NCBI GenBank assembly: GCA_030077755.1
Contig: JAQJZZ010000010.1
Location: 3,348,001 to 3,412,000 of the forward strand
DNA length: 64,000 nt
Reading direction: 5' to 3'
Source of the DNA: Filosporella fistucella
Lineage: Eukaryota > Ascomycota > Leotiomycetes > Helotiales
Made by a program: the position numbers and the translations under genes
The notes under the pieces: generated by a model
Database searches by the model: none
What the model was told of the DNA's origin: nothing
Seen by the model: the letters and a program-made list of their open reading frames with translations, nothing else
Part shown: positions 12,247 through 24,430 of the stretch, piece after piece
How positions within the stretch are numbered: position 1 is the stretch's first letter
Layout: each line of letters begins with the position of its first letter

Positions 12247-13890
12247 TCATTTCTCTTCCCAACCCCAGACCGTGGCAAGGAAATGTGCCATATTTACACG
12301 TTTCGCACGCATTTCGATCATCCACGGGTGTTCTAGCATACGCCATGGCGAGGCACGGCGAAGGGGTTCTTTTTCGAGGCTGCGGTTGTTAGAGGATGAT
12401 GTATAACAGTGATAAGTTTGTTGAAGGCAGTGGAAGTAAAAGAGAATACTAGGATCTAGGACTTACCAGCATTCAATAAAGTACTTGAAATTATCACTCC
12501 ATTTGATACCAGCTTCGGGCTCATCCTTTAGTCTTGGAATAGGTTGTCGAACGATATAAGTCAGTAGATCAATCAATCCAGCTCGTGGTTGCATTTCTGT
12601 TCCATCGGCAGGGAATGGGAATCGATGTTGTGCTACTTCCAGTAACGTTACACCTGTTGACCAGACATCTGAGGTAATGGTATAGGATTGGCCAGTGATT
12701 CGTTCTGGAGCCATGTAGTAGGAAGTCCCGATAAAGGTATTGGCATCTCCTTTCGTTCCGAACTCTCCTGACACACCGAAATCGCAGAGCTTGACTTGGC
12801 CATCGCGACAGAGGAGGATGTTGCTAGGCTTGATGTCTCGATGGATAATCTTCTTGCCGTGGAGGTAGGTGAGACCATTCAGGACACCCTCAGCGATTTT
12901 GCCTAGGACTTTCTCTCCGGTACGACCGCCTAACTTTTTTACTTCACGATAGATACTGTCTAGGGAACCACCCTCACAGAATTCCATGGCGATGCTGATA
13001 GTTGCCGTTGAGGGTTCGACGAAGGCACCATAATATCGACAGATGTGCTCACTGGCACAGTCCTTGTTGAATCCTAATTCTCGAACGATCTGTTTTTTGA
13101 CGTCTGGGTCTGGGTTTGTGGTGATAATCTAGCCAAGTTAGTCAGGTCTCGGCGCCTTCATCGTCGAGCTACACACCTTGAGAGCAAAGATAATCTTTCC
13201 ACCCTTCAATATACACTTCGTTACTGCGCCTCCAGCACCCTCTCCAAGACTACTTAAGTTTTCAATTCTATTTTCCAAGCTTGCCACCCGCCAGCCATCA
13301 TCATCCAAATCTTCCACGTCTAATGTCCTGCCCCGCTCCAAGCTGAGCTTATCGAATCCCTCAAGTCCATTCATACTGCCATCTCTCTCCATTCCTACCC
13401 CGCCCTCACTCCGCTCAGAATACAATGACCCGACAGCCGATGATGGATCGGGTGTCCCTTGAGGTTGTCTCAAGCCATATTGAGAAGCGAACGAGAGCGC
13501 CGAATATTGTGATCCTGCTGATGTTGGTCCACTGGCACGTCCATCTAAAGGTCCAAAGCTCCCTGATCTCGAATGTGCTGCACTACTCTCACTCCCTCCG
13601 CTCGCCGATTGCCCCGCAGTTGCTTGTGCACTATGACCTTGGAGTGAGGATTGTTCGTATGGAGTCTGATTTGTTCCCATAGGTGTAGCTAGTTGTAGTC
13701 GGGGTAGAGAGGGTCTAGGAGCCATCTGCCCGGGCATCTGGAGTGACAGCCCTCCAGGCCGAGGGCCACCACTGACGGGTTTGGCACTGGGTGATGGTGG
13801 AATAGCAAGTCCTAGTCTTGGAGTTCTGGCACCACCATTTTGGCGACTCCCTGGAATTGGAGGTCGTAGTAGAGGAGCGGGAGAGGACAT
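12247..13890 (-). CDS. mkk1: MAP kinase kinase, Mkk1/Mkk2 type (cell wall integrity)
   Basis: Dual-specificity kinase that phosphorylates the Slt2/Mps1-type MAPK downstream of a Bck1-type MAPKKK. Exons 13890-13177, 13128-12467 and 12379-12247 give 502 aa. The N-terminal ~210 residues are Pro/Ser/Gly-rich. The kinase domain starts at [14 protein letters not shown] (Gly loop), then FALK (Lys 238). The catalytic loop is [11 protein letters not shown] and the Mg loop DFGVSGE. The activation segment [16 protein letters not shown] has the Ser/Thr positions expected of a MAPKK. The last junction rebuilds ECCLEKEP and the C-terminal lobe ends in VNMAHFL. The N-terminal style and [14 protein letters not shown] block are those of Mkk1/2 rather than Ste7 or Pbs2. 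Kinase identity is very sure; the pathway subtype is fairly sure. Confidence 0.93.
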
Positions 13891-16658
13891 TTTGGGTTGT
13901 GGGTATGAATCTAAACTGCTTGAAGACTTGACGGTATTAGCATTCTTCCCCTCTTGCTGGAACGACGCGGGAAACTAAGCAGTGAAAATGAGTTGTTCGT
14001 ACATATTGAGCTTGGTATGCAGAATCTGAGCCCACGGGCAAAGGACTATATTCCGTCTCTCGTGCAGCACCGTTCCCGGTACCCTCTATGGAGATGTTCT
14101 GATCTTGCATGGGCTCTGCCGACCACCACTGCAGCAGTCCGTCCTGCCGGGGTATGGAACCTCTTTGTCGTCGAAATCAAGGGAAAGACTGAAGCGTCAT
14201 ATGACAGAACGTCGAGGCTTTGGAATCGAGTTTTTCCTTGACCAAGGTGTGCGGCTGCGTCTATTCAAGGTTCTGGAAGGTTGGTCACCAGTCTTCGTAA
14301 CACTGGGTGAGAGGTGTTTCAAGCTTGCCGTCACCGGATCGACAGTGGAGTAAGGACGTTGGCGGCTACGAAGCACAGTAAGATCGCTGTATTAAACCCA
14401 ACTCGTAACGTGCTGCGGAGGTTTAAAGGGTAAAGTGAGGATGCTTGCGATGGATGATGGTAAAGAAGGTAGGTTGCGCGTCTTGGAGGAAGAATGGCCA
14501 GCGACAATAATAATCTTGGGTGGATGTTAGGCCTGTCCTGTCTCTTTTGCTGGTGTCCAGGTGCTGCTGTCTGCTCGCTGCAAGGGAAGAGTTGGGGTCG
14601 ATGTGGGATGTAGCCAGTCGTGAGAGCTGGGAATGCGATCCCTGTCGCAAGGGCACTGGCGTTGGCGCTGACGGCAACAGACGGTGGATGCTGCTGAGCT
14701 TTGTGTTGTATTGTGTTGGTGGAGTCGACTTACAGTACTGGAGCACCTGCAGTGGAGCTGCGATTATGCCGGCCTGGCTCGGGGGCCAAATGCTAGGGAA
14801 GGCCGAAGGAGAGGGGGCCAGAAACAGTGGAGAGGAAGCACGACAATGGGCTTGTTGGCAGATATATCTCCGTAGATGTTGACCGTTGACGATTTTGATA
14901 GGGCCGAGACTTGACGGGAGTAAGTGATGATGGGGCGGCGAAGCCCTGTACTTCTGATGGTGAATGGCCACAATAAAGAGTGTATGGTGAGTTTGATGAG
15001 ATGAGGATTGTAGGTACCTAGATAGGCTATGACTTGCTGGCAAGACGAGTTCCAGTGATGTGTGCGTATATATTTGTTAATTCAGCACTAGACGGCTTGC
15101 TCTTCAATGGGTATCTTCTATTTGGTGAGGGCGGATAATAATTGGATGGAGCTGGCAGCACTCGAGCTAAGCAAGTGAAGACTTGACAAGTATCGTCAAG
15201 AACCAAAAGCCCACGACGAGACTTTCCGTTGCTCGGCTCCGGATCTGGACACGATCAAGTGCAAAGGAACCTGCGTGCTGCGATTTGTCTTATCACCGGC
15301 TTGCAGGAAATTTCATTCCGGAATAGCCAGTCAGTATCTCTGCTCTCGATGGTGGTCAGAATCTGCAGTCATACGTCTTCAGTGAAAGGTCGGATTTGCA
15401 ACAAAGCACAACACAATAAGATTGTAGGTAATCTCAACTGGATTCCTGCTCGGCAGTCTGAACTCTGCCCAAGGACACAGTCCGAAAAGTCTTTCGTGAA
15501 GCTTGCAGTAGCTGTACATTAGTACCAGGTCCGTTGTCAGCCCTGAAATCAGGAGACGAACAAAAGTGACAGGATGTGCAGGAGTTTAAAGCTCAACGGC
15601 AAACTATATTTGCTTATTTCTCGACACGATAGCCGCAAGAAATTCCTTGTCTTCTATTTCTTACCTGTGATATCCTTCAGGCCTGGCAATCGAATGTCTT
15701 TCTATGTAACCGTAATGAAATAAGCCTCTTGTGCCTCTTACTGTTCCAAGCTAAGTCATGTCTAACAGTAAGAGACAAATTAAGAGCCCTCAACATCCAA
15801 CCGCAATCGAGACAATGTCCACCACTTACATACAATATCATGGCTGGCTCAGCGGCCAGAGACTCAATGTGCAACACAATCAGACATTAAGGTTGTCCAA
15901 CAATGCCCAATAAAGGCTTTGAGGTTACATCCAACATGCACATATCATGGCTCGACGTCAAAGGCTGGCCAAAGACTGGAATCGATGCACACCGGCAATC
16001 GAGACGCCAACCTTGCCTCTGGATATGACCTTGCCCATTCGACCCAGAGCATGAAATTATCAAACGATGTTTATGATCAGCAGCGCCTCTCACTCTCCTT
16101 TGCATGAGATGAGGTTCGCACCCGCTCAGTACTCACATTGTTTCTTCTCCGCACTGGCTGCATTGATGCACCGCATAGTCGCTCATTTCCTGCGCCGATG
16201 ATCGAATTGTCTTGGTTGTGCTTTCGGTGGTTGTGCGAATTTGGTGGAGGTTGCGAGACATGCAGTGACCGTCGCATAGAAGAGGCAATCAAATGATGCC
16301 ATGAGAGTGTCGGTCAGGACTTAAGCCATTCGGGTTGCTGTATCGCATCAATGGAACCTGCAATGTGGTCAACGGTCACCACTTCGTTTTCCTTTGTCGG
16401 TCAGCTACCAGTATGATGTGTAAGTGTGCGTGTACTGTGCTGCTGTGCTCCGCTCCTACTCGACTTGCGTCGCTGTGCCTTGAGTGGCACGATGGTGATG
16501 TTTCACTTGTGGAGGGATCAGACGGAAAGCCTTCCGATGGAGCTTATAATTGGCCCGGCCTTAGCGCGCGGTTCTCGATTGACAGGGGCCCCCAAAAAAA
16601 AAGTTGAATTCCGACAAGCCTGGTTCATCCACTGAGCCTTGACAGTCAGGAAACAATT
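13891..16658. other. Long divergent intergenic region mkk1 / dbp8
   Basis: 2.77 kb upstream of both neighbouring genes. The mkk1 side (13.9-15.0 kb) is pyrimidine-rich on the minus strand and contains a minus-strand ORF, 15043-14423 (206 aa, Ser/His/Pro-rich), which I read as chance or a leader ORF rather than a gene. No transposon remnant or structural RNA was recognised in 15.1-16.6 kb. A run of ten A residues lies near 16586. Confidence 0.45.
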
Positions 16659-18328
16659 ATGGCTGCACAGAAATCCCATGCAGGATCTGCAAAGATCAAA
16701 CAGGTATCTTCCGAGCAGTTGGATGAATTCTCTCAATCGGATCACCTAGAAGAATCCGAAGAATCATCCGGCAATTCTTCCGACTCGGATTCGGATTCTC
16801 TCGATAGTCAAGGATCGCGGAAAAGAAGAAAGATATCCCCAATCGAAGATGACGATGAAGACATACCTCGAATTGCAGTATCGGCGCCTTCGCGGATCAA
16901 ATCAAGAGTGAAAAGCATTGCGGAGAAAGAGACGATACAACAAGAAATCAGGAATGGCGGGGTACTGGCACCTACCGACCCTCAAACGTCATTTTCTTCT
17001 CTGGACGTGAAACCATGGCTGGTGAGATCGTTGGAGAATATGGCAATCAGAAGGCCCACTGGTATCCAGAAGGGGTGTATACCAGAAATTTTGAAGGGAA
17101 GAGATTGCATTGGTGGTAGCAGGACAGGTTCAGGGAAGACAGTGGCATTTGCTGTTCCCATATTGCAAAAATGGGCAGAAGATCCTTTTGGCATATTTGC
17201 TCTAGTTCTAACTCCTACAAGGTATGAGGTTTATGTGAAATAGGTGGGACTAAGCTCACAGACAATAGAGAACTCGCTTTGCAAATTTATGAACAGATCA
17301 AAGCCATTTCATCGCCGCAGCAGCTCAAGGCTGTACTAATTACTGGAGGAACCGATATGCGACCGCAAGCGACAGCTCTTGCTCAGAGACCACATATCGT
17401 TATTGCGACTCCTGGAAGGTTGGCGGATCACATTCGAACATCTGGAGAAGATACAGTCATAGGTTTGAGGCGGGTAAAGATGGTGGTACTCGACGAAGCC
17501 GATCGATTATTGGCAAGCGGTAGTGTTGGGAGCATGTTACCGGATGTCGAGGAATGTCTATCTATACTTCCCCCACCGGCGAAGAGACAAACACTGCTGT
17601 TTACAGCTACCATCACACCGGAAGTACGGGCTCTGAAAGACATGCCTAGGACGCCAGGAAAACCACCAGTTTTTGTCTGCGAAGTCGATACCCAAACTCT
17701 GGCCATTCCAGCGTCACTGAATCAAATGCATCTTCAGGTTCCAGTTACTCATAGAGAACACTATCTCCATATGTTCCTCCTCACAGATGTCAACCTCCCA
17801 AAATCCGTCATCATTTTCTGTAATCGGACTGCGACGGCAGATTATCTCACACATCTCCTCCGACTTCTCGATCACCGTGTCACAGCTCTACACTCCAAAC
17901 TTCCCCAACGTCAGAGAATCGACAATCTAGGACGGTTTCGTGCTTCAGCAGCAAGGATACTGGTAGCTACTGATGTAGCAGCCAGAGGTCTGGATATTCC
18001 CGAGGTGGGGTTAGTGATCAATTACGATATACCTCGCGATCCAGATGACTATATCCATCGCGTGGGTCGTACTGCGCGAGCTGGCAGAAAAGGTGACGCT
18101 GTCACACTTGTTGGACAAAGAGATGTACAGCTGGTCCAAGCTATCGAAGCGAGAGTTGGTAGACAGCTGGAAGAGTGGACGGAAGAAGGTGTCAATTTAG
18201 AGACGAGAGTCATTAGGGAAGCATTGAAATTGGTTGGTGAGAAGAAGCGAGAAGCGATGTTGGAAATCGAGGAGGGTAGAGAGGTCGGCGGGAAAAGGAA
18301 GAGAGGTATGCAGAAGTTGAAGAAGTGA
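16659..18328 (+). CDS. dbp8: DEAD-box ATP-dependent RNA helicase Dbp8
   Basis: Nucleolar helicase needed for 18S rRNA maturation and 40S assembly. Exons 16659-17221 and 17269-18328 give 540 aa; the intron joins TPTR to ELALQ, rebuilding motif Ia. Motifs in order: Q motif region (RRPTGIQ), Walker [29 protein letters not shown] (motif III with T in place of the usual S), then [10 protein letters not shown] and [11 protein letters not shown]. The N-terminal ~100 residues are acidic and Ser-rich with a KRRK patch, as expected of a nucleolar protein, and the C-terminus is Lys/Arg-rich. The short linker and the FDNLGRFR-like spacing (IDNLGRFR) fit Dbp8 rather than other Dbp proteins. Confidence 0.93.
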
Positions 18329-19412
18329 CGAAGCGAGAGACATATCTATCTGCTTTGTGTCTAGAAGATGAAAATTTGATGTTGAAAGATACCCAGTTTT
18401 CGATATCTCCTTTTCCATCTCATAATGACCTGACAGGCCTAATAGTGTGCTGTAAGTGCTAAGCCAAATGCTTGGAAATACGGAGGTATTGGCTGTGGGT
18501 ATTTCCAAACTGTCTGGCAATTTATTACATGTTGATAATCCTTTAGCAAGGTGAATTTCATTTGCGTATATAGACCCCGTCTTCGAATCGATCATTGAGC
18601 CAAGCCTCAAGCCGCTAGAGTTTTGTTGTAACTGACAGCAGACAATTGAACGAGGAGAGTTTGGAGTTTGCGAGCCTCAGCCCAGGTCGATCGCACAGAC
18701 TGACGCTGTTAGGCTCGCAACTCGTCTTATATCAACCGCGGAGAATTAGCGACCGTTGCAGCTCTTGGACTTCCTACTCATCTTCCCACTGATGAATATC
18801 TCTTATGAATTCTCAGAAATGCTAGGTATCTTCCCATCTCGCAGTACAAAGCCTTTTTGTATCTCTAAAGAATAATATATTAGACTTACTTGGTACAAAT
18901 GCAAACGTACCTAGGCCCCTGTCCCTCTAAACGTTCCACCTCGACCTGTTAGCGAATGCGGGGCAACCTTCTTCCCACTCCACTTCTTCAGCTGTCCCAC
19001 CAAGCTAACCTACCTAGGGACCTTATGCTCGGCAGCACACTGTAGATTGAGCTTCTTCCTCCGACCGAGGCACGTTTTGTCTGGGATGCGCTAGGGACTT
19101 GCCTATTATGCTAGCTGGGCTACCTACGTATGCTTTCGATGCGAGGAGGGATGGATAAATAAGTATCGGCTATCTCTTCTTTCATTTTCTTTGTTTCTTG
19201 GGTATTTCCCTGGTTTATCACCATCAATTGATCTCTTTTCTTCGACTGGGACCTGTGTGTTTCTTTGTATTTGGATTGGGAGGTACATTTGCCATTTGTG
19301 TGTCAATTGCGAAGGAAAGTCTGGAATCGACGACAGTGAGAGATATATAAGGAATTGGAAAGAAGTGACCTTGGGTTAGCCAAGAAGAAGAAATTGATAG
19401 AAAGAGGACAAT
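18329..19412. other. Intergenic, alpha/beta hydrolase promoter
   Basis: 1.08 kb between two + strand genes. A T/C-rich stretch and a GATATATAAGG sequence about 70 bases before the next ATG may be promoter or leader sequence. No gene is seen on either strand. Confidence 0.45.
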
Positions 19413-21051
19413 ATGGCGGGGAAAGCAGCAGGGAAAGAGAGCTCTCAATCTTCTTCGTATCGCTCGCAGCAGGCCACTATCAAATCACTTTCTCTTCTCG
19501 AAAAACTGGATCTGGTTCCGGCGATTCTGTCTGTTGGTGTGTACTTTCTCTCTCTCCTCTCCTTTCTGCTTCAGGCGCTTTTATGCCAGACTATACTGGA
19601 GATCTCTTTTCGGGGGGGACTGGCCTGAAAGTGGTAATGGAAAAAGCCAATTGCCAATCAGCTAATTGGAGATAGTTGGCAATGCCGCAGTGGCTCTTAT
19701 TACAGGTATCACGAGGAGTAAGGAACGATTGCCTGAGAGTTATTACAGACATGTTGTTCTCACTGCCATGAGATCATTTACGGCAAGGACAAGCACGAGA
19801 CAGCAACAGTATGTCCAATTCCCCATTTTGCGTCTCCTGGTCTTCGAAAAACATTGTTTCTTGACTTCTAGGGAAAGAGAAAGATAATCCACTTGATCAC
19901 TAACATACTACAGTTATATTTCTGCTCCAACAGATGATGTTTATGCGGCCGTCTGTAAGAAGAGGGGTGTTGAACCAAATAGTGAGATCCTAGAGGACGG
20001 AACGAAAGCTCACTGGATTGGAAGCAGTAAGGCAGAGAAACTGATTCTAAATTTCCATGGTATTTCGCTATCCATTCACATGTCAATTCAAGCCTGTGTG
20101 GGAAAACAAGCTAATCCACTGGTGCCAAGGTGGTGGATATGTTCTCCCTCCTGCAGCAGGAATGTTCGAATTCATGTTCCAGATTGTAGATTACCTGAAT
20201 AAGAGAGGGAAGAATGTATCTGTCTTGATGCTTTCATATGGTAAGCCTCTCGTATCATATTTCATATCCAAAATATGTTTTGAACACACACAGACCTCGC
20301 ACCCGGAGCAATCTATCCCCGCCAACTCCAACAAGCTAGCATGCTCCTTAACCACGTACTCACCAATCTCAAATACCATCCGTCCTCCATTCTCCTCTCA
20401 GGCGACTCTGCTGGTGCCAATCTAGCAACTGGTCTTCTGTCACATATCTCTCATCCCCACCCAAAGATTCCAAAATTGTCTGTTGATTCCCCATTTTTGG
20501 GTGTTGTTCTGATCAGTCCTTGGATCTCGTTTGAAACAGGAAATAAGAGTTTTCAGGAGAATGAGTATAAGGATGTTGTGAATATTCCGACTGGAAAGAA
20601 GTGGAGTGGGGCCTTTTTGGGGTGTGATTGGCCGCATGAAGGTGCGAAGGATGAGTGGAATGAGGCTATGAGAGCCGACGAGTCTGTAAGTTATATTCTT
20701 TGACAATTCCTTGCTCTTGTCATGCTCCAGAGCAGTCAAGCTCTGTATATCCTCGAGCGCACTTACTTTATCTACACTGAGCATTGTTAACATGTTGCCA
20801 TCCAGTGGTGGGCAAACCTCCCTGTCCAACAAATTCTCGTTGTAGGCGGCGAACAAGAAGTTCTCATCGATAGCATCCGTCGCTTTTCCGAGAAACTAAA
20901 AGCTGGATTCAGAAAAGAGAAAGTAGAGGTATTTATCGCAAAGGGAGAGTATCATGATCAGCCGTCATTGGATTTGGAAATAGGGTATAAGGAGAAAGAT
21001 GAAGGAGAGCAGGCGAAATTCATTAAGAGTTGGATGGCTAGTAAGTTGTAA
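19413..21051 (+). CDS. Alpha/beta hydrolase, hormone-sensitive-lipase type (steryl-acetyl-hydrolase-like)
   Basis: Six-exon model: 19413-19536, 19676-19808, 19914-20059, 20130-20240, 20294-20685 and 20806-21051, giving 383 aa in frame throughout. The oxyanion-hole motif HGGG (134-137) is created by the exon 3/4 splice. The nucleophile elbow is GDSAG (Ser 210). A late EYHDQ supplies the catalytic His, and GGEQEVLID probably the Asp. This is the HSL/HGGG class that includes yeast Say1-type sterol deacetylases and many fungal esterases. A hydrophobic segment near residues 30-56 (LDLVPAILSVVGNAAVALITG) suggests an N-terminal membrane anchor. Substrate is not determined; sterol acetate or small esters are possible. 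Confidence 0.88.
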
Positions 21052-22078
21052 GTTGATGGGAACCAGGGTCGCTAGGGGAACTCGGTAGTGGGGACTGAGC
21101 TGAGATGGAGGAGGATCACTGTTATGTATAAGCTAAATTGTTCGTTAAGCAGCAGTTTTGATAGAGTAGATAGCCTCATAACACTTTGCTAAGAGCACCT
21201 AAGGTTTTTGCTGGGGATATATCTGGTTTCTGGCGTGGACTGTGACGTGTAGAAATTGAGCAAGAATGATCCGCTACGCCATAGTCCAGGAAGTTCCATC
21301 GTGAGTCCAGTATGAATCCAGATTCCGCTGTTTTGTTTACTTCTAGCTCACACATACAAATTCTATATTGAAGCGCATCAGAATTTCAGGTACTGCACAA
21401 TAGGACACGTCGAAACCCATCTCATGAAATTCGCAATGACCGCGATCAAATATCAACTTTCCGCAAAGCTATATGGCACTATTAAATCCATCCTCAATAA
21501 TCCATCGACTTTCTCTTGAAGGGGCTCGGAGAAGGTGAGCCTCTCCTTCAGACTCAAAACCAACCTAAAAAGTGGGGATACAGCGACAGCACCCCACCAC
21601 AAACAATATTGCCTGTAATTGTTCATGGTAGACGTGTTATATATCACGGCTTCGGAAATTTGCATCATAGAGATGTAACTCAATTCTAAGCCCCAATGTT
21701 GCATGGTCTGACTTCCAGTAGGATTGTTCGACTGTAGCGACGTCCCTGCAGCACGAGTTCCCTCCTTGTAGATATGGCAATATCGAGATATGGATGGCCG
21801 CATCATATAAACCCTCCCAATCCATTCCTACTTGCTTGGTCCATCCAAAATCTTGTCTTTGAAGGCGGAGGCTCCTCCTGACACCGCAGGATCGGGGACT
21901 ATCCTGAGAATATAGTCACTGTGCCATAAGAGAGCATTATTCTAGGAAACGAACGTTCCGAAAGTGCCAGAGAGCAGTGCTATGAGCCTTGTGGACGACA
22001 CTAGCTCAGTGAACTAAAATGGAATCAGCGTCAGATGTGTGAATTCATGTACCAAAACCTACAAGGCTGTCTATTACC
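21052..22078. other. Convergent intergenic region
   Basis: 1.03 kb between the hydrolase (+) and the pseudogene (-). Minus-strand ORFs at 21453-21825 show no family character. I see nothing else. Confidence 0.45.
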
Positions 22079-24430
22079 TTAGTAATATATCTTTTTCCCG
22101 CGATATTGACATTCAATAGCTCTCTCAAACATTTGCGCTGACAAATGGCTGCACTCATTACTCGCGCTGTCAACTTGATAGGGTAGGCATCTCAGTAAAA
22201 ACCTCAAATCGGCCATATTGCCCAATAGGTAATCCGGTCTGGATTCGCACGCCAGTAGACAGCGTTTCATGGTATCATGACGAATTTCGATCAAAGTCAC
22301 CAACCCTGCTAGGTAATCGAGACTTTCATTTTCCAGCCATTTCTGATATGGCAGACACAGCCGGTATGGCAAGTACCTGTGCCCAGGAACCACATCGTGT
22401 CCCGGGTCAGTCTTATATGTTGCCGAATCCTGTGGCCTGCCATTCCTTTTGTAGTGATATTTCCATCCTAGACATCGCAAATATGCGGTCGGGCCGATAC
22501 TGAATGCTTTATCTTGTCTTTGAAATCGATAATAAAATGACAAAACAATATTTTCGTCACCAAGTGCTTCCACTTTGAGCTCGCCTGGTCTGCTATCAAT
22601 AATTTCCTGAGGAATAGGAGTTTGGAAAAATGATTCTTCCCAGAGCACCGGCCGATGCTGATCGAGCACAAACAGATACGCCCGATCCGATGATTGAATA
22701 TGGCCCCTGCCAATGTGAATGCTTGAACATACTTCATACCTATCGCTCAGTCCACGAATCACATCAAGGTAGAAGTAAAGTCCCCCAGAACACAAGGCAG
22801 ATATATAGTGATTGTCGGTGGAATCATGTCAGATAGCCGTGCAGCTGGAAATCCAGTGTATAGTATTATCAACCAATCCATAAATTCCACAAATGAACCA
22901 TCATTGTGCTCAAGACTGTTGACAAGGAACAATCTTTGCTGGACTAATAAGACCGTCCTTTCCTTGTCCATTGCGATAGTTTTGCTTAACTCGTGCTCCA
23001 GCCCGATCTTGTTCCATCTTTTGATGTCATTTTCGGGATAATCAGTTTTCTGGTGGGCTGACGGCCTGCGTAATTTTGACGCGCGTGCCGAAACATCTTG
23101 TCCCATTTTAAAATCTTTCAGCAACTTGGAATGCAGCGACCGAATGCCTAAAGTTCTGATGCCTATGTTTTCATCGAGCACAACCTCGCCAAGAAGAAAT
23201 GCCAAAATGATGATAGTTTCGCAAACAATTCGACTAGGCATTTTCTCCGATCTTGTGAACTGGGAGAAGTAAGTAGTCGTAGACGCATATAGCTGAGCTG
23301 CTGTAGTTAGATGTAGCCTGGCATTCTCAACTGCTTTCTCGTGGAGCAGATCTGCGATAGAGCCCAATTCGGGAATGACAGCAATAGCAGTTATAATAAA
23401 ATCTGCTGGTGAAGCGTATCGGGATGCTAGTCTGCTCTGGCAGTAGAATACTCCCGCTGCTGAAAACATGGTTGCAAACTAAATTGCTCCGCGACCCTCC
23501 GGCATCAGGATCTCAGAGGTATAAGTGAAGGAGTCACGGATCATAGTTTCCCTATCAAGCCTTCCGACTGTGGAGGCAAGAGTTGGGTCAACGCTGCGGT
23601 GCCATTTTCGAACAAATTCCTCGGAGTTAAGGTTGATTTGTTCGGCCTACCGTGCTAAGAGCATTGCTCCAGGTCGTTGAGGTAGGACCGACCCGAAAAC
23701 GAACTCGAGGACTGTCAGATACTGCCCCTTGGCTGGCATAGACGAGAGCCCCATCAAGCAGGAACACCTCCACCATATGTCCCGGAACAAAGTCGGAGAA
23801 TACGGCCAACCAGCAACAAGAGGGACCGCCAACAATTTCGACAGCTTCATATTGTGTGTGTTGCAGTGTTCCAACGGCACATAAGGCTTTTGCCATATCT
23901 TCGGCGCTCGCAGCGTTGACCTTGCTGGGAGATTCCGCGCCGCTGGGAATCCCGCAGAGGCGAGTAATTTGTGCAACCTTCATGCCAAATACCGTAGTAG
24001 AAAAAAGGCTGGCACAAGTCTCAGCATACCGCTCCCACTGCGTAAAAAGACGGAGTCAAGGCAGCGGGTGCCTTGGTCAGCTTTGCCATTTCATACATAA
24101 CATGAGCTGTATACCTGACGAGTGTTAGTGTATTACGTTGATCAGAATTCATTAAAAGACGCACATTGTACTATGTCCTTCAGTCAACGCTGCTACGAGT
24201 GCTACACTCGAAGCTCCCTGTGAGGTTTGCACTAGGGTGTAGGGAATATGTCGAATGCTGATCCCGAAAAAAATGACCTCTCCAAAACTGCTACAAGACT
24301 TCAGGCTAGACATAGTCTCTTTCAATCTTCTCTCGCCGTGAACGCCTATCGGGATGTGGGTTGCCATAGCCTGAGCTATGGCGACTGTCAGAGGCTCAAG
24401 TCCTGCCTTGGATAATCGTCCAAGAATTGC
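22079..24430 (-). pseudogene. Decayed filamentous-fungal gene of unknown function
   Basis: A coding-like trace runs the whole length on the minus strand but changes frame repeatedly. The 5' segment (24367-24166) encodes SIRHIPYTLV and EGHSTM and is probably spliced through GTGCGT to continue YTAHVMYEMAK. A run of five A (24044-24048, + strand) then puts the following QWERYAETCA block out of frame. The next segment (about 23983-23650) is open. An in-frame TAG lies at 23479-23481, directly before FATMFSAAG. The segment to 22760 is open, and a TATATA stretch at 22801-22807 shifts the frame before ALCSGGLYFYLDVIR, which continues to the stop at 22079. The pattern of blocks resembles a large family of long ascomycete proteins of unknown function. 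Two frameshifts and a stop argue for a dead gene, though unrecognised introns could explain one of them. Confidence 0.65.

Noticed and set aside
14423..15043. 206-codon minus-strand ORF
   Set aside because: Composition is Ser/His/Pro/Leu from a pyrimidine-rich tract, no family blocks; reported only as a possible leader ORF.
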